Shown: in pieces, positions 51,674 through 62,600 of the stretch
Layout: every line of letters starts with the position of its first letter
Numbering within the stretch: the stretch's first letter is position 1
DNA from: JAVBNA01 sp031551875
Lineage (GTDB): Bacteria > Bacillota > Clostridia > Oscillospirales > Acutalibacteraceae
NCBI GenBank assembly: GCA_031551875.1
Contig: JAVBNA010000006.1
Coordinates: forward strand, 85,403-149,402
DNA length: 64,000 nucleotides
Direction: 5' to 3'
The notes under the pieces: model-generated
What the model was told of the DNA's origin: nothing
What the model saw: the letters and a program-made list of their open reading frames with translations, nothing else
Databases searched by the model: none
Translations under genes and position numbers: made by a program

Positions 51674-54600
51674 TTACAAGCACATCTGCATGATGATGGT
51701 CACATCACCGACATTTATTTTGCCGTCCTTGTTGACATCCGCCGCTTTGAGCTGGCGCGCAGTCAGCGTCCGCGATCCGGAGAGGTACTGCATCAGGATG
51801 ATCGCATCGGCCACGTCGACCGTGTCGTCGAGATTGACGTCGCCGATCATCGGCGGAATGCCGGTGATGAGCACGCCCTGCGGGAGGACAAGGCATTCGA
51901 CGGTTGCGAGACCCTCGTTCCACAGCTTCAATTGATCGGCAGGGAAGGTGACGTCGACGAGCTCGTCGTCATCCAGGCCTTCCTTGGCGGTGAAGACCGC
52001 GTAGCCGATCACGACATCGCCGTCAACGCCTGCGCCGCCCTGCGTCACGAATACAAATTCGTCGCCGTCGGTGACAATGGAGAAGCCCTTTTTGGCGGTG
52101 ATCGACTGGAGCGTCAGCAGGGTGTCGTCATATGCGACCACGCCTTTTCCGCCCGAAATCTTATCCGCATCCTTGAGGGTGATCGGCACGATGACCGTAC
52201 CGCCGTGCTCCACGACGATGGGATTCAGGCGTGCATTCTTCGCGGCAAGTAGGCTGTTGTAAGCCTTCAGTGCGGCAATTTCGTTGGCAGAGGACGGTAC
52301 CTGCTTGGCGGATACCGTGAGGTCGTCATAGCCCAGCGCGTCGCATTCGGCAATCAGTTCTTGGAGGTTGTTGTAGTAGTTGCGCCCCTCCTTGGAGAGA
52401 GCCATGACTGCGTCGGCGTCAAAGGATTCAACCGGAATCATGGAGTAGTTGTACTCGAAGGTCTTGTTCTGAGTGTTGATGATGTACTTGGTCAGCGGTA
52501 ACGCGCCCCAGGAGTTGTCGCCGCCAACACCCGTGCTGGCCATGTTGACCCGCAGGAAGGTGTTGCCGTTGTCGCCCACCAGCTGCCAGGGACAATAGGC
52601 GGTGGTAGTGCGCAACTCGTCGGACGAGTAGTGCAGCGCGTTGACTTCTACGAGGTTGTTGGCGTAGTTGTCGCTGGGATAGGCGTCGTTGACGAACTGA
52701 CCCGCCTTGATCAGCATGCCGAAGCCAGTGTTATCGGTCAGGGCATACCAGCGAATGTCGATTTTGTTACCGGTCTCCTGGGTCTCGATGTAGTTGATGA
52801 AATTGTCGGTAACCGTGCTGCTCCAGACGCCCACATCATAGCCGTACTTACGGTCACGATAGGTTTCGCCGGGGCCGCGGCCATACCAGTTGATGTTCTC
52901 GTAATCCGACGGCAGAATCATCGTGCTGCCGATCTCACGTACACGGCGGGTGGCGTCAGTCGTAAGGTTGCCGAAAGAATACTTCTCGTTTACCTTAACT
53001 TCACCGTCGGGGTAAATGGTATAGGTGGTGACAAAGGTGGCCAGCTTACCGCTGTGGGTGGCCGGCGCCGTGATGACAACCAGATTGCCCAAAACCTCCA
53101 TAGTAGCCGTGCCGCGGACACGGGAGGAACCGACCGTCCGCCAGGAATTGAGGCCGGTATTGTAACTGCTGGCGCCCTTTTCGTTGTCGTTGGGGGCGCG
53201 GTCAAAGCTGGGTTCCGGTCCCTTGACCAGCAGATCTCTGCCCTTGTACTGGAAGGCATCAATCACGCCGTCCTCGCGGTCAAAGCTCAGGGTAAAGTCC
53301 TTACCGGTGACCGTAAAGGCGCTGTCAGAGGTCGTAGCTGTCAACTTGCCGTTTGTGATGGCCACTGTGGGTACGGAGGGAACATCCGGGAAAGTGATGG
53401 CCATCTGATTCTCCGAGACAGCATACCCGGCCTGCTGGCCCCAGTTGGCGTCGGTTCTCAGACGGAAGCGGACGTTGAAGAAATATTCCGCGCCCGGCTT
53501 GAGGTTTGCGGGTACCGTGAAGGGTACGGGGAATTGCTTCTTGGTCACGCGGTTGCCGTCCGAGATGATGGCGGGCGCGGGATCCACGTCGAGGGTGATG
53601 CCGTTGCCGCTTTGGATGACCTTACCGTCCTCGGTCAGATCCCAATCCATCACATACTCATTGGCGTTCGTGAACAGATACTTGTTCATGACCTCATACG
53701 TGCTGTTGTCAACCAGAGACACCTTGAGCCACTGATACAGGCGCCTCATGTTTTCGGACTTCGGCGTTTCGGTACGGGTGGACAAGATCACGCCGTTGGC
53801 GCAGAAGTTTCCGTCGTTGGGGGTGTCGCCCCACTTGCCGCCGTAAGCCAGATATTTCTCTGTGGGATTGCCCGGAACGGGGGTCCATATGGACTGATCC
53901 ACCCAGTCCCAAACGAAACCGCCGACAGACTTTGCGCGCAGTTCGAACACGTCGATATAGGCATCCAGATTGCCATTGGAGTTGCCCATGGCATGAATGT
54001 ACTCGCACAGATAGGTCGGCTTGGTCTGCGTATTGCTGGTGTTGCTCCAGGAGGCAGCGGTGGAATACATGAGGCTGTACAGATCGGCGTTGCTGTTGTC
54101 ATACTGTGCGTGGACGGGGCGGGATCTGTCGCGCGCTTTGAGCGTGTTGCAGCTGTAGTCTCTGTGAACGTTGCCGCCGCCGCACTCATTACCCGTGGAC
54201 CAGACGACCACGCAGGGATAGTTTTTGTCACGTTCCAGCATGTTGAGCTGACGGTCGCGGGTCATCGGACCGTAGACCGCCGCGTTGGACAGGCTGGTAA
54301 CGCCGTGGCATTCCTCATTAGCCTCGTCGGTGACATAGAGGCCATACTCGTCGGCAAGATCATAGTAACGGGTGTCATGAGGATAGTGGGACATACGAAC
54401 GGCGTTGATGTTGATCTTCTTCATGATCTGATAATCTTTCTTGATCAGATCAAGCGTCATCACGCGCCCGGTGTCGGGGTTGGTTTCATGAATGTTGGCG
54501 CCGTGGAACATAATCGGCTTGCCGTTGATGGTCATGCGGCAGTCGGCACCCTGATTGTATTCGATCTGGCGGAAGCCGATGCGGATGCAGGTGTATTCAT

Positions 54601-55858
54601 CGCCTACACTCACGATCAGCTTATACAGGTTCGGATGCTCGGCCGACCACAGTTTGGGTGTATTGATCGTGGCGGAGAAGGAAATTTTCTTGGCCTCAAG
54701 GGAGGTCTCGCGGACGCCCTTTCCGAAGGTGTTCTCATTGCCGATAAAGTTGTCGTTCCCATAATTGAAATCCGGAGAGGTTTGAGACAGGTCGGTCGTA
54801 ATGGTTTCGAAGAGGGAGTTCGAGCCCGAACTGGAGCTGCCCCACAGCACGGCACCCTGATCATCGATCAACTTGACCGTTACAGGGACGGTTTCACGGC
54901 CGGCGGTGGCCGTCGCGCCAAAGTCACGCAGCAGGGTATTGATGTCGAGCTTCCAGTTGCCGTCGTAGTTGCCAGCGACGGCGGGGGTGGTTTTGTACTC
55001 GAAATCAAAGCAGTTGACCGGCCGGCGGGCCGTGAGGTAAATGTCACGGAAGATACCCGAGGTACGGATAAAGTCCTGATCCTCAAAGAGGGAACCCTGT
55101 GTCCAGCGGATGACCTGCACGGCAATGACGTTGGCTTCGTTGCCCGGCAGGAGATAGGGGGTGATATCAAACTCGTGGTGGGTAAAACAGTCTTCCGTAT
55201 AGCCCACACGACGGCCGTTGATCCAGATATAGCAGCTGTCAACGCCATCAAAATTCAGGGTAACCGTACGTCCGGCATCCAGCCAAGCCTGCGACACGGT
55301 AAAGGTGCGGCGGAAGGTACCCACGCCGTTAAACTCGGTCGGAATATTGCCGTTGTTGGTGGCGGAGGGCTGGGTGGTGCTGTTTCCGTAGCCTCTCCAA
55401 GGATAGGTAATGTTTGTATAGATAATGTTGTCGTACTTGAACGTGCCGTCCGCGTTCCAGTTGACCTGCCAGTTGCAGGGAACCTGAATGTCATCCCAGC
55501 CGCTGGCATCAAAAGCGTTTTGCTCAAAAGTCACGCCAGTACCCGGCCAGGGGCGGACGCTTGGATTAACCGCATAGTTGAATTTCCAGCTTCCCTTCAG
55601 GGTCATGTAATAATTTGATGTTTCCGGGTACATGGTATAGCCGGCAATTGCCTTGGCCTCGGTGTCATACGGATAGTAGTGCGCGCGGGGATTGAGGCTG
55701 CCAATCCCGTAATCGTTGGGCTGTGTAGCCCATTCGCTTCCGGTAAACGTTGGCTCAGGTCCCGCCGCCTCCGTCGTCACGGACGGGGTCAGGCCCAGGA
55801 AAAGCGCGCCCACCAGAATCAGCATTAGGATAAGTACTACTGTTTTTTTAAAACTCAT
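51674..55858 (-). CDS. Secreted GH2 beta-galactosidase with cohesin-like and dockerin domains
   Basis: 1394 residues. Signal peptide about 1-33. Then follows a complete LacZ-type GH2 enzyme: sugar-binding domain, Ig-like domain, TIM barrel with acid/base Glu558 (WSTGNECGGG) and nucleophile Glu619 (CEYIHAMGNSNG), and a small-chain domain (LSFDREDGVIDAFQYKG, FDRAPNDNEKG). It hydrolyses beta-galactosides, probably from plant polysaccharides. A cohesin-like domain (about 1220-1325) and a two-repeat type I dockerin (about 1335-1394) follow, very close to those of the protein at 39593-42259. ATG 55858 has AAGGAG upstream; ATG 55885 is less likely. Confidence 0.93.
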   Translation of the reverse strand: MSFKKTVVLILMLILVGALFLGLTPSVTTEAAGPEPTFTGSEWATQPNDYGIGSLNPRAHYYPYDTEAKAIAGYTMYPETSNYYMTLKGSWKFNYAVNPSVRPWPGTGVTFEQNAFDASGWDDIQVPCNWQVNWNADGTFKYDNIIYTNITYPWRGYGNSTTQPSATNNGNIPTEFNGVGTFRRTFTVSQAWLDAGRTVTLNFDGVDSCYIWINGRRVGYTEDCFTHHEFDITPYLLPGNEANVIAVQVIRWTQGSLFEDQDFIRTSGIFRDIYLTARRPVNCFDFEYKTTPAVAGNYDGNWKLDINTLLRDFGATATAGRETVPVTVKLIDDQGAVLWGSSSSGSNSLFETITTDLSQTSPDFNYGNDNFIGNENTFGKGVRETSLEAKKISFSATINTPKLWSAEHPNLYKLIVSVGDEYTCIRIGFRQIEYNQGADCRMTINGKPIMFHGANIHETNPDTGRVMTLDLIKKDYQIMKKININAVRMSHYPHDTRYYDLADEYGLYVTDEANEECHGVTSLSNAAVYGPMTRDRQLNMLERDKNYPCVVVWSTGNECGGGNVHRDYSCNTLKARDRSRPVHAQYDNSNADLYSLMYSTAASWSNTSNTQTKPTYLCEYIHAMGNSNGNLDAYIDVFELRAKSVGGFVWDWVDQSIWTPVPGNPTEKYLAYGGKWGDTPNDGNFCANGVILSTRTETPKSENMRRLYQWLKVSLVDNSTYEVMNKYLFTNANEYVMDWDLTEDGKVIQSGNGITLDVDPAPAIISDGNRVTKKQFPVPFTVPANLKPGAEYFFNVRFRLRTDANWGQQAGYAVSENQMAITFPDVPSVPTVAITNGKLTATTSDSAFTVTGKDFTLSFDREDGVIDAFQYKGRDLLVKGPEPSFDRAPNDNEKGASSYNTGLNSWRTVGSSRVRGTATMEVLGNLVVITAPATHSGKLATFVTTYTIYPDGEVKVNEKYSFGNLTTDATRRVREIGSTMILPSDYENINWYGRGPGETYRDRKYGYDVGVWSSTVTDNFINYIETQETGNKIDIRWYALTDNTGFGMLIKAGQFVNDAYPSDNYANNLVEVNALHYSSDELRTTTAYCPWQLVGDNGNTFLRVNMASTGVGGDNSWGALPLTKYIINTQNKTFEYNYSMIPVESFDADAVMALSKEGRNYYNNLQELIAECDALGYDDLTVSAKQVPSSANEIAALKAYNSLLAAKNARLNPIVVEHGGTVIVPITLKDADKISGGKGVVAYDDTLLTLQSITAKKGFSIVTDGDEFVFVTQGGAGVDGDVVIGYAVFTAKEGLDDDELVDVTFPADQLKLWNEGLATVECLVLPQGVLITGIPPMIGDVNLDDTVDVADAIILMQYLSGSRTLTARQLKAADVNKDGKINVGDVTIIMQMCL

Positions 55859-56537
55859 CGTTTTTTTACACTCCTTTTTCGCCATACTCCTGTTAATCTC
55901 TCCGGGGGTTTTCTGCTGTGGTGAGGTATTCAAAGAACGGTTCAAAAATTTTTCTGTCCTCTCCTTTCTAAAGTTTTTTATGTTGAGCGGCTCCTCCCCT
56001 CCTTTCTTGAAGCTCTTTCCTTATTATGAAGAACCGGATGTTACAAATAACAATATATAAGACCTTTTTAGGGTATCGGAGTTTTATGAAATCAAAATTT
56101 TTGTGGTTTATGAGGACATCCCGCATCCATTACGTTACGACGTCTTGCGTCAAAAAGAACGCGTCTTCCTTCTCGTTTTTGGAATAAACGTTTCAGCGCT
56201 GTTTTGGCAGGGATTGAATCATGGGGCTATGTGGCTTACCGAGCGGAAATGCCCCCAACAAAGAGCGAAAATTCGCCTATGCCATCAATATCTTTCTATG
56301 CACCATGGGATTGCCAATGCGGATGTGCATAAACACCTAAATCATCGCAAAGGTAAAGAAAAAAACAGCAACAATTACTTTAAGGATATCACTAAAATAC
56401 AAAAAAAGAAATGTATTATTCGCTCAAATTAGGTGATATTGTCTCTTTTGTTTTTTACTAAAATTATACTCAACACGCCCCTTAATTGTATCCCAACTTA
56501 TCTACACATCGTTCCAGCCTGTATTTTTGAGAGGAAA
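55859..56537. other. Gene-poor spacer upstream of the GH2 gene
   Basis: A+T-rich. It holds the GH2 ribosome site, but I find no convincing promoter pair and no copy of the AGGTC-A7-CCGAA element. An open frame at 56103-56432 lacks a ribosome site and family features. Confidence 0.5.
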
Positions 56538-56572
56538 ACGCCCGCCGACAGGAATGAGCCGTCGACGGGCGT
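56538..56572 (-). terminator. Terminator of the giant surface-protein gene
   Basis: A 12-bp stem with one G-T pair (56538-56549 with 56561-56572), followed on the minus strand by TTTTCC. Confidence 0.75.
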
Positions 56573-56615
56573 CTTACAAGCGTAAATTTTAACGGGGCAC
56601 ATGGAATTCTTTGGT

Positions 56616-59600
56616 CTATCTGTATCGTTTCTTTTTCTGCCATATTATGGACATGCCGCCCATAATAGACAAGGACACGCTCCCGAGCAGTAGCCACAAG
56701 AGTATATTGCGGTTTTTGCCAGTGTCTGGTATACCTTTACTGTTATCGGTATCAGCCGGAAGGATGGTCAGCCCGGTTTGTGCACTACCGTCGCTGTAAA
56801 CAAACTCAACCGTGTACACGCCCAATGCCAGCGTTTCGAGGTAGGCCGCTTTCAGGGTGACAATTGTATCGTCAGAACCCTCCGTATCATAATGGGATGT
56901 ATCAAGCAGAACGCCGTCTATCTTAAATCCGCTGAATTTGGCACGATCACCATTACAGGTGATCGTCACGCCTGTTGCCGTGCCTTTCTTCCATGATTGA
57001 TTTGCTCCCGCGATAATTTTATAGGAGGGTGTCCCGGGAATTTCCTCAAATATCGCCTTGACGGTGACTGCATTTGACGGCATGGTGAACTTGCTGCCCG
57101 TAATGGTTACACCACCGGTTATGACTTGCCATCCCTTAAACCGATATCCGCTGTTCGGAGTAGCTGTCAAGTTAATCTCGGTACCAGCCGCCGCAGAGGT
57201 CGCGCTGGCGTTAGCTGTGCCGTTGCCGTCGTTCTGCACGTTGATCGCGTATTCGTTTGCGGGCAATGCTTTGTAGGTCGCCGTAACCGTGATGTTCTTC
57301 GCAAGCATCGCAAAGGTCGTGCTTGCCGCATTTTCATCAGCGAATGTCACGCCGTCCTCCGTCGTCCACCTGTCGAATTCCTGTCCTGCTGGAGCAGTGT
57401 CCGCCGAAATAATGACAGTCGCACCCGCCTTGTAGCTGCCGTCGCCCGTTCCGTTATTTACCGTAACGATATAAGCCGGCGCAGCGGTCACGACGAAGCT
57501 TGCGCTTACGGTTGCGCTTGCGCCGTCGCTGCCGCTGATGGTGATTGTTTCGTCATAGTCTCCAACGTCCAGTCCCGCTTTCGGGCAAACAGTGAAGGTC
57601 GCCGTTTGGTCTGGGGAGAGAGCGGTGTCCGAGAGCGCGCCGATGTCATAATTCGTGGCTGTGGGCTGTGTGAGCGTAACCGCTCCCGATCCGGTGTTTG
57701 TGACGGTCACCGTCTGCGCCGTCGGTTGTGTGTAGGGTGTTGCCAGCGAGCCGAACGGGGTAAGCGCCGAGGCGCTGATCGCATAAGCCGGCGCGTCAGT
57801 CACGGCAAAGCTTGCGCTTATGGTTGCGCTTGCGCCGTCGCTGCCGCTGATGGTGATTGTTTCGTAATAGGCTCCAACGTCCAGCCCCGCTTTCGGGCAA
57901 ACAGTGAAGGTCGCCGTTTGGTCTGGGGAGAGAGCGGTGGCTGAGAGCGCGCCGATGTCATAATTCGTGGCTGTGGGCTGTGTGAGCGTAACCGCTCCCG
58001 ATCCGGTGTTTGTGACGGTCACCGTCCGCGCCGCCGGTTGTGTGTAGGGCGTTGTCAGCGAGCCGAACGGGGTAAGCGCCGAGGCGCTGATCGTATAGGC
58101 CGGCGCAGCGGTCACGGCGAAGATTGCGATCAGGGCTGTGCTTGCGCCGTCGCTGCCGCTGATGGTGATTGTTTCGTAATAGGCTCCAACGTCCAGTCCT
58201 GCTTTTGGGCAAACAGTGAAGGTCGCCGTTTGGTCTGGGGAGAGAGCGGTGGCCGAGAGCGTGCCGATGTCATAATTCGTCGCTGTGGGCTGTGTGAGCG
58301 TAACCGCTCCCGATCCGGTGTTTGTGACGGTCACCGTCTGCGCCGCCGGTTGTGTGTAGGGCGTTGTCAGCGAGCCGAACGGGGTAAGCGCCGAGGCGCT
58401 GATCGCATAGGATGACCCCGCCGTTACCGTATATTCTTCGGATGCGCTGGTAGACTCTAAATGGTCGGTGTCGCCGAGATAAACGGCCCGCAGGTTATGT
58501 GTCCCCTCAGACAGTGTGACCTCCAACCGCGCTTCACCGACACCGCTCCATGCTTCAATATTTTTTGATTCCAACAGGGTATTTCCGCTATAGAATTCCG
58601 CGGTGCCGGTAGGCGCCGGCCACATCGCAGGGTTGGTCACCGCCGCGATCAGCGTGACTTCACCGGGTTCACCTCCCCTCTTGGGCGAGATGACTAAGTC
58701 GGTAGAAGTATCTGCCTTGTTTACGTTAACGGTTAGGTTAATGAGTTCCGGCGGGTCGCTGCCCTCCAATGCGTCGTTTGGATAAGGCACACCCATCGGA
58801 TCATATTGAACCGTGTACTTATGTTCCCCGACCGTTAGCGAGCGGATATAATTGTTTGTCAACAACAAATTGGCGCTATTGATCACATACTCCTTCCCCG
58901 GCTCCAGTATTTTGTTGCCATTCGTTACATCCGTGACCCGGATAGACCCGTGGTAGTACAAATTTTTAATATAGAATGTCACATCCTCCGCGCCGAATCG
59001 GGTGAACGGCAGAATCGGGTTATCGCACTCGCTTTTGGCGTACAGTACAATCCCTGCCGTATTGATATAGGCGGCATTGCCCGTTTTATCGGTGAGTTTG
59101 GCATAAATAAAAAACTTATTGGGTGGACTGATTTTAAGACCGCCTGCCGGGTATGGCCTCCAGTCCACGACCGTTTCAACCGTTTCCGCTGTCAGCTCGT
59201 CGGGAGAGAGGTAATACTCAATCGTGACCGGGCCGCCCGTGTCGTCGGCCGCCGTGATCTCCACGGTCCGCGTGGTATTGGCAAAATACTCATAGGTGTT
59301 GGTATGCCAGAATTTGTCCCATTGATTCGTGCCGATGGAGATCTCGCCGGTCGGCGGCGTTGTGTCATCTAGGCCCACTTCGAAATACAGGCTTGCCGTC
59401 AGGGTCTCGCCCTTTTCGCTTGTAACGGTCACTTTGTCGGTATAAATGCCCTCCGGGAGACCTTCCTTGGGGCGGATCAAGAGGGAGTGTTCATCACCCG
59501 GGGCAAAGGATTCCGGGAAGGGGTCATGCTCGATCACAAAATTGTCGCTGTCCAGGGAAGCTTGCATGCCCGTAACGGTACCTAACCCAATGGTTTCTAT

Positions 59601-62600
59601 GTTTCGAATGATAAACTCCTGCTCCCCCGGTTCCGTCAAGTCATACCCGAGTTTCACGGAATCGAACTCTTTCTGCCTCGGCTCAATGCTGAGGGCCGCA
59701 GGCGCTTCTGGAACGACCGTATACAACAGCGTCAGCGTTGGCCCCTTGCCGCCGTGATACTTGTAAACCGCCCGGTATTCGCGGGGAGGCAAAAACGCAG
59801 AGGGCTTTATATCGAAAGTGTTCGTCGAACCTCCCTCAAAGAAGAGACCCATCTCAAAGTCCTGAGGCATATTGAAAGCGCCCATGTCACCGGAGGACTC
59901 AAAGCGAAAATATTTTTCTTCACTCGAGTGATTGATGATGTCAAAGGATTGCTGGAGACTATCGGGGAGACTATACACCCTCTGCGTCCCAAAATCAATC
60001 AATTCCGGTACAATCTCAAAACCTAATTCTGAGATTTTAAACTGCAGCGTATAAGTGCGGGTTTGTGTGGGATCCGACGTCGACGTCGCACGCACCGTGA
60101 CACTGCCCTCCTTTGAGGCGTCTGCTATATGCAGGAGAGCCGTCGGACTATCTTCTATGGGGATGTTTCTGCTGACTAAATCTGCAATAACGCCCTCGTC
60201 CACATCTTCAATCGTCCAGGTCACTGCGGGATGGTAAGCAGGGCTAATATCGACACTTTGATAGTGGATACCGTCCAGTCCGTTTCCGAAATCGGCCCAC
60301 AGCAAAACCGTATCATTCCATTGTGTAGCCGTATTGTCCCGACTGATCGTGGTTATATCGGGCTGCACTGTAATATGATCGCTGGAATCCTGACTCGCGT
60401 TCTTGTCAACATCGGGACGCACCGCCTTGATCCGCTTTATCTCCTCCGCATAGTCGTGCCAGTTAGCGGTAAGCGATACGTTCCTCGCGGGCATCTGGAA
60501 CGACAGCAGTACGTTCGTGTTCACGATCCCCTGAGGAAAATCAATGGGATTATATTCCCACAAGAAGTACCGATGGTCGCCTTTCCAGATGGCCGCGTCC
60601 AGTTCTACCCTTTCACCCGGATAATGCTTCGTTTCCCGCAAAATTGTGCCGGCGCTGTCTTTGATGGTCACCGTATACTGCCCGTCTACCACGTTCAGAT
60701 AGAAGGTGTTCGAATCGATGCCGCCGACGTTGAGGACTAACGGATACTGCCCCGCTTCGACACTGCTGTCAATCGAAATGGTAATACGCTCTTCCTCCGA
60801 GCTGATATTCTCGCTTACCAATTCTATCCCCGGTTCATCCGTTTGCAGTATGAGGGAGGTTTCCGACGAGATTCCCGGCGCTTTGACGGTATACTGTACC
60901 GTTTCTTTGCCGTCCGGATCAGTGTCCGGAACCGTCTCGACCGGATTGGGAGACTGATCCCTGACCGTTACTTCGCTCGGTTCAACTCCCCCCTCAAGCT
61001 TAACGTTATCGATGATATAGGTGACGACGGGGAACTGTCGGGTAACGATATCGGGGTCGTCATTCGGATTGTTTGTGTAGGTGTAGTACAGCAGGGAACA
61101 TTTGAATTCCGAGGAAAAATCAACGGGACTCTGACCATATACGTTGGCCCCACAATATACGCCTTTTGTATCGGAAACAATGTTTCCTTTTTCCTTGCTG
61201 TGGCCGCCGGTCACGCCGGCCGTAACCCTCATGTCAAAGAAATCCGTTTCAACATCGATACCCGCGCCCAGTCTGGCGGAGACGGCATTCGTCTGGGAGG
61301 TATTTTTCGTTGTTTCTTCTGAGATCCCGAAACCATAAGTCGCTGCTGCGTTATTGCTCCCAACATAAGATGATTTTGTAACCGCCGTGCTGTCCTCTAA
61401 AACAAAGCTTCCGTTGGGTACGCCTGAGGGATAGGTTTCCGGTTTTCCCAGCGTATGCGAAAACACCTGGCTCAAATCGGGCAAAACACCCTTCGTATCG
61501 TTTGCTCTGAGCAGCCGATATGAATCATAGCTGATTATCCTGTGCGGCATATCCGTATCGCGCGGAACAACTGCGTTATAGCCCGAGCTGCTATAGTCCG
61601 CCAGGCCGTTGGGGTCATCGTCATTCGGCGTAAACATCTCATAGGTGTACACGTCATACGCTTGTGTCGCCAGTATGACCTGATTCCCTGTTGGCCCTAT
61701 GGAAAAACCGTTTGTAAATTTTTTGATTACCTTTTTGCTCGTCTCGGTCGTCCAGCTGTGGTTGTATTCGATTTCCGTTTCAACGACGGCTTTTACGTGC
61801 TTAGCACCGGCCTTGATTTCCGCGGAGATATAAGCGCCGGCGGAGTTGCTCGTGGCCTCAAACGAGCCCTCCTCGTGCACCCTTTCGAGTCCGAAGGAGG
61901 TCGTGCTGTTCAGGTAACTCTTATCGTTCAACGCCGAAAAATAGGGGGGCGCCGCCAGTGCCGCGACGATGATCGGGTCGGACCAGAAAAAGGTATGGCT
62001 TCTATACTGGATAAAGATTGAATCTTTGTCTACGTCGGAAAACGCGAAATACATCCATTTTTTAACGGCTTGTTCTCTGCTGGGACTTTCAATTTTAAGA
62101 TAATTCTGCAGGGTGGACACCCCCTCGTCCGTCCTCGGAATGACCGTACTGGAATCGTAGTAATCCAGGTACTGCGTTTCGCCCTTGCGCCAGTGTATCA
62201 TGAAACCGTCGCCGTCGCCGGTAATGGTCGTACGGCGGATGCGGTACACCTCAAGTTTGAGATCAATCGATTCGGCAAAGGAGGAATTCGGCAGCACGTA
62301 CGCCGATTTTTTGGGGTTATATGATTTTTCCTCTGTTTCAGGATCGTATGTCGTGGCAAAAGCTGTGATTTCACCGTTGACGATAATAGAACCCCAGGTT
62401 TGCGGGGATAAATCCTTTATCTCCTCATGTTCATGCCAGCCGTAGTCATGGTCCAGCTTCTCAATTTGCAGCGCGACGGTGCGGGTCTTTTCGGTGACGG
62501 ATATATTGGATTGTGAACCATCGCCGCTGTAGCCAGCTTTACCGGAAGTGTACACTAATTCCCATGCAAAATCAGTCGAACGGCTCGTGTAGTTCAAACG

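Noticed and set aside
52631..55618. 995-codon frame opposite the GH2 gene
   Set aside because: Antisense shadow; the GH2 frame has catalytic residues and complete domains.
56103..56432. Open frame of 109 codons upstream of the GH2 gene
   Set aside because: GTG start without a ribosome site, odd composition and no recognisable family; probably chance.
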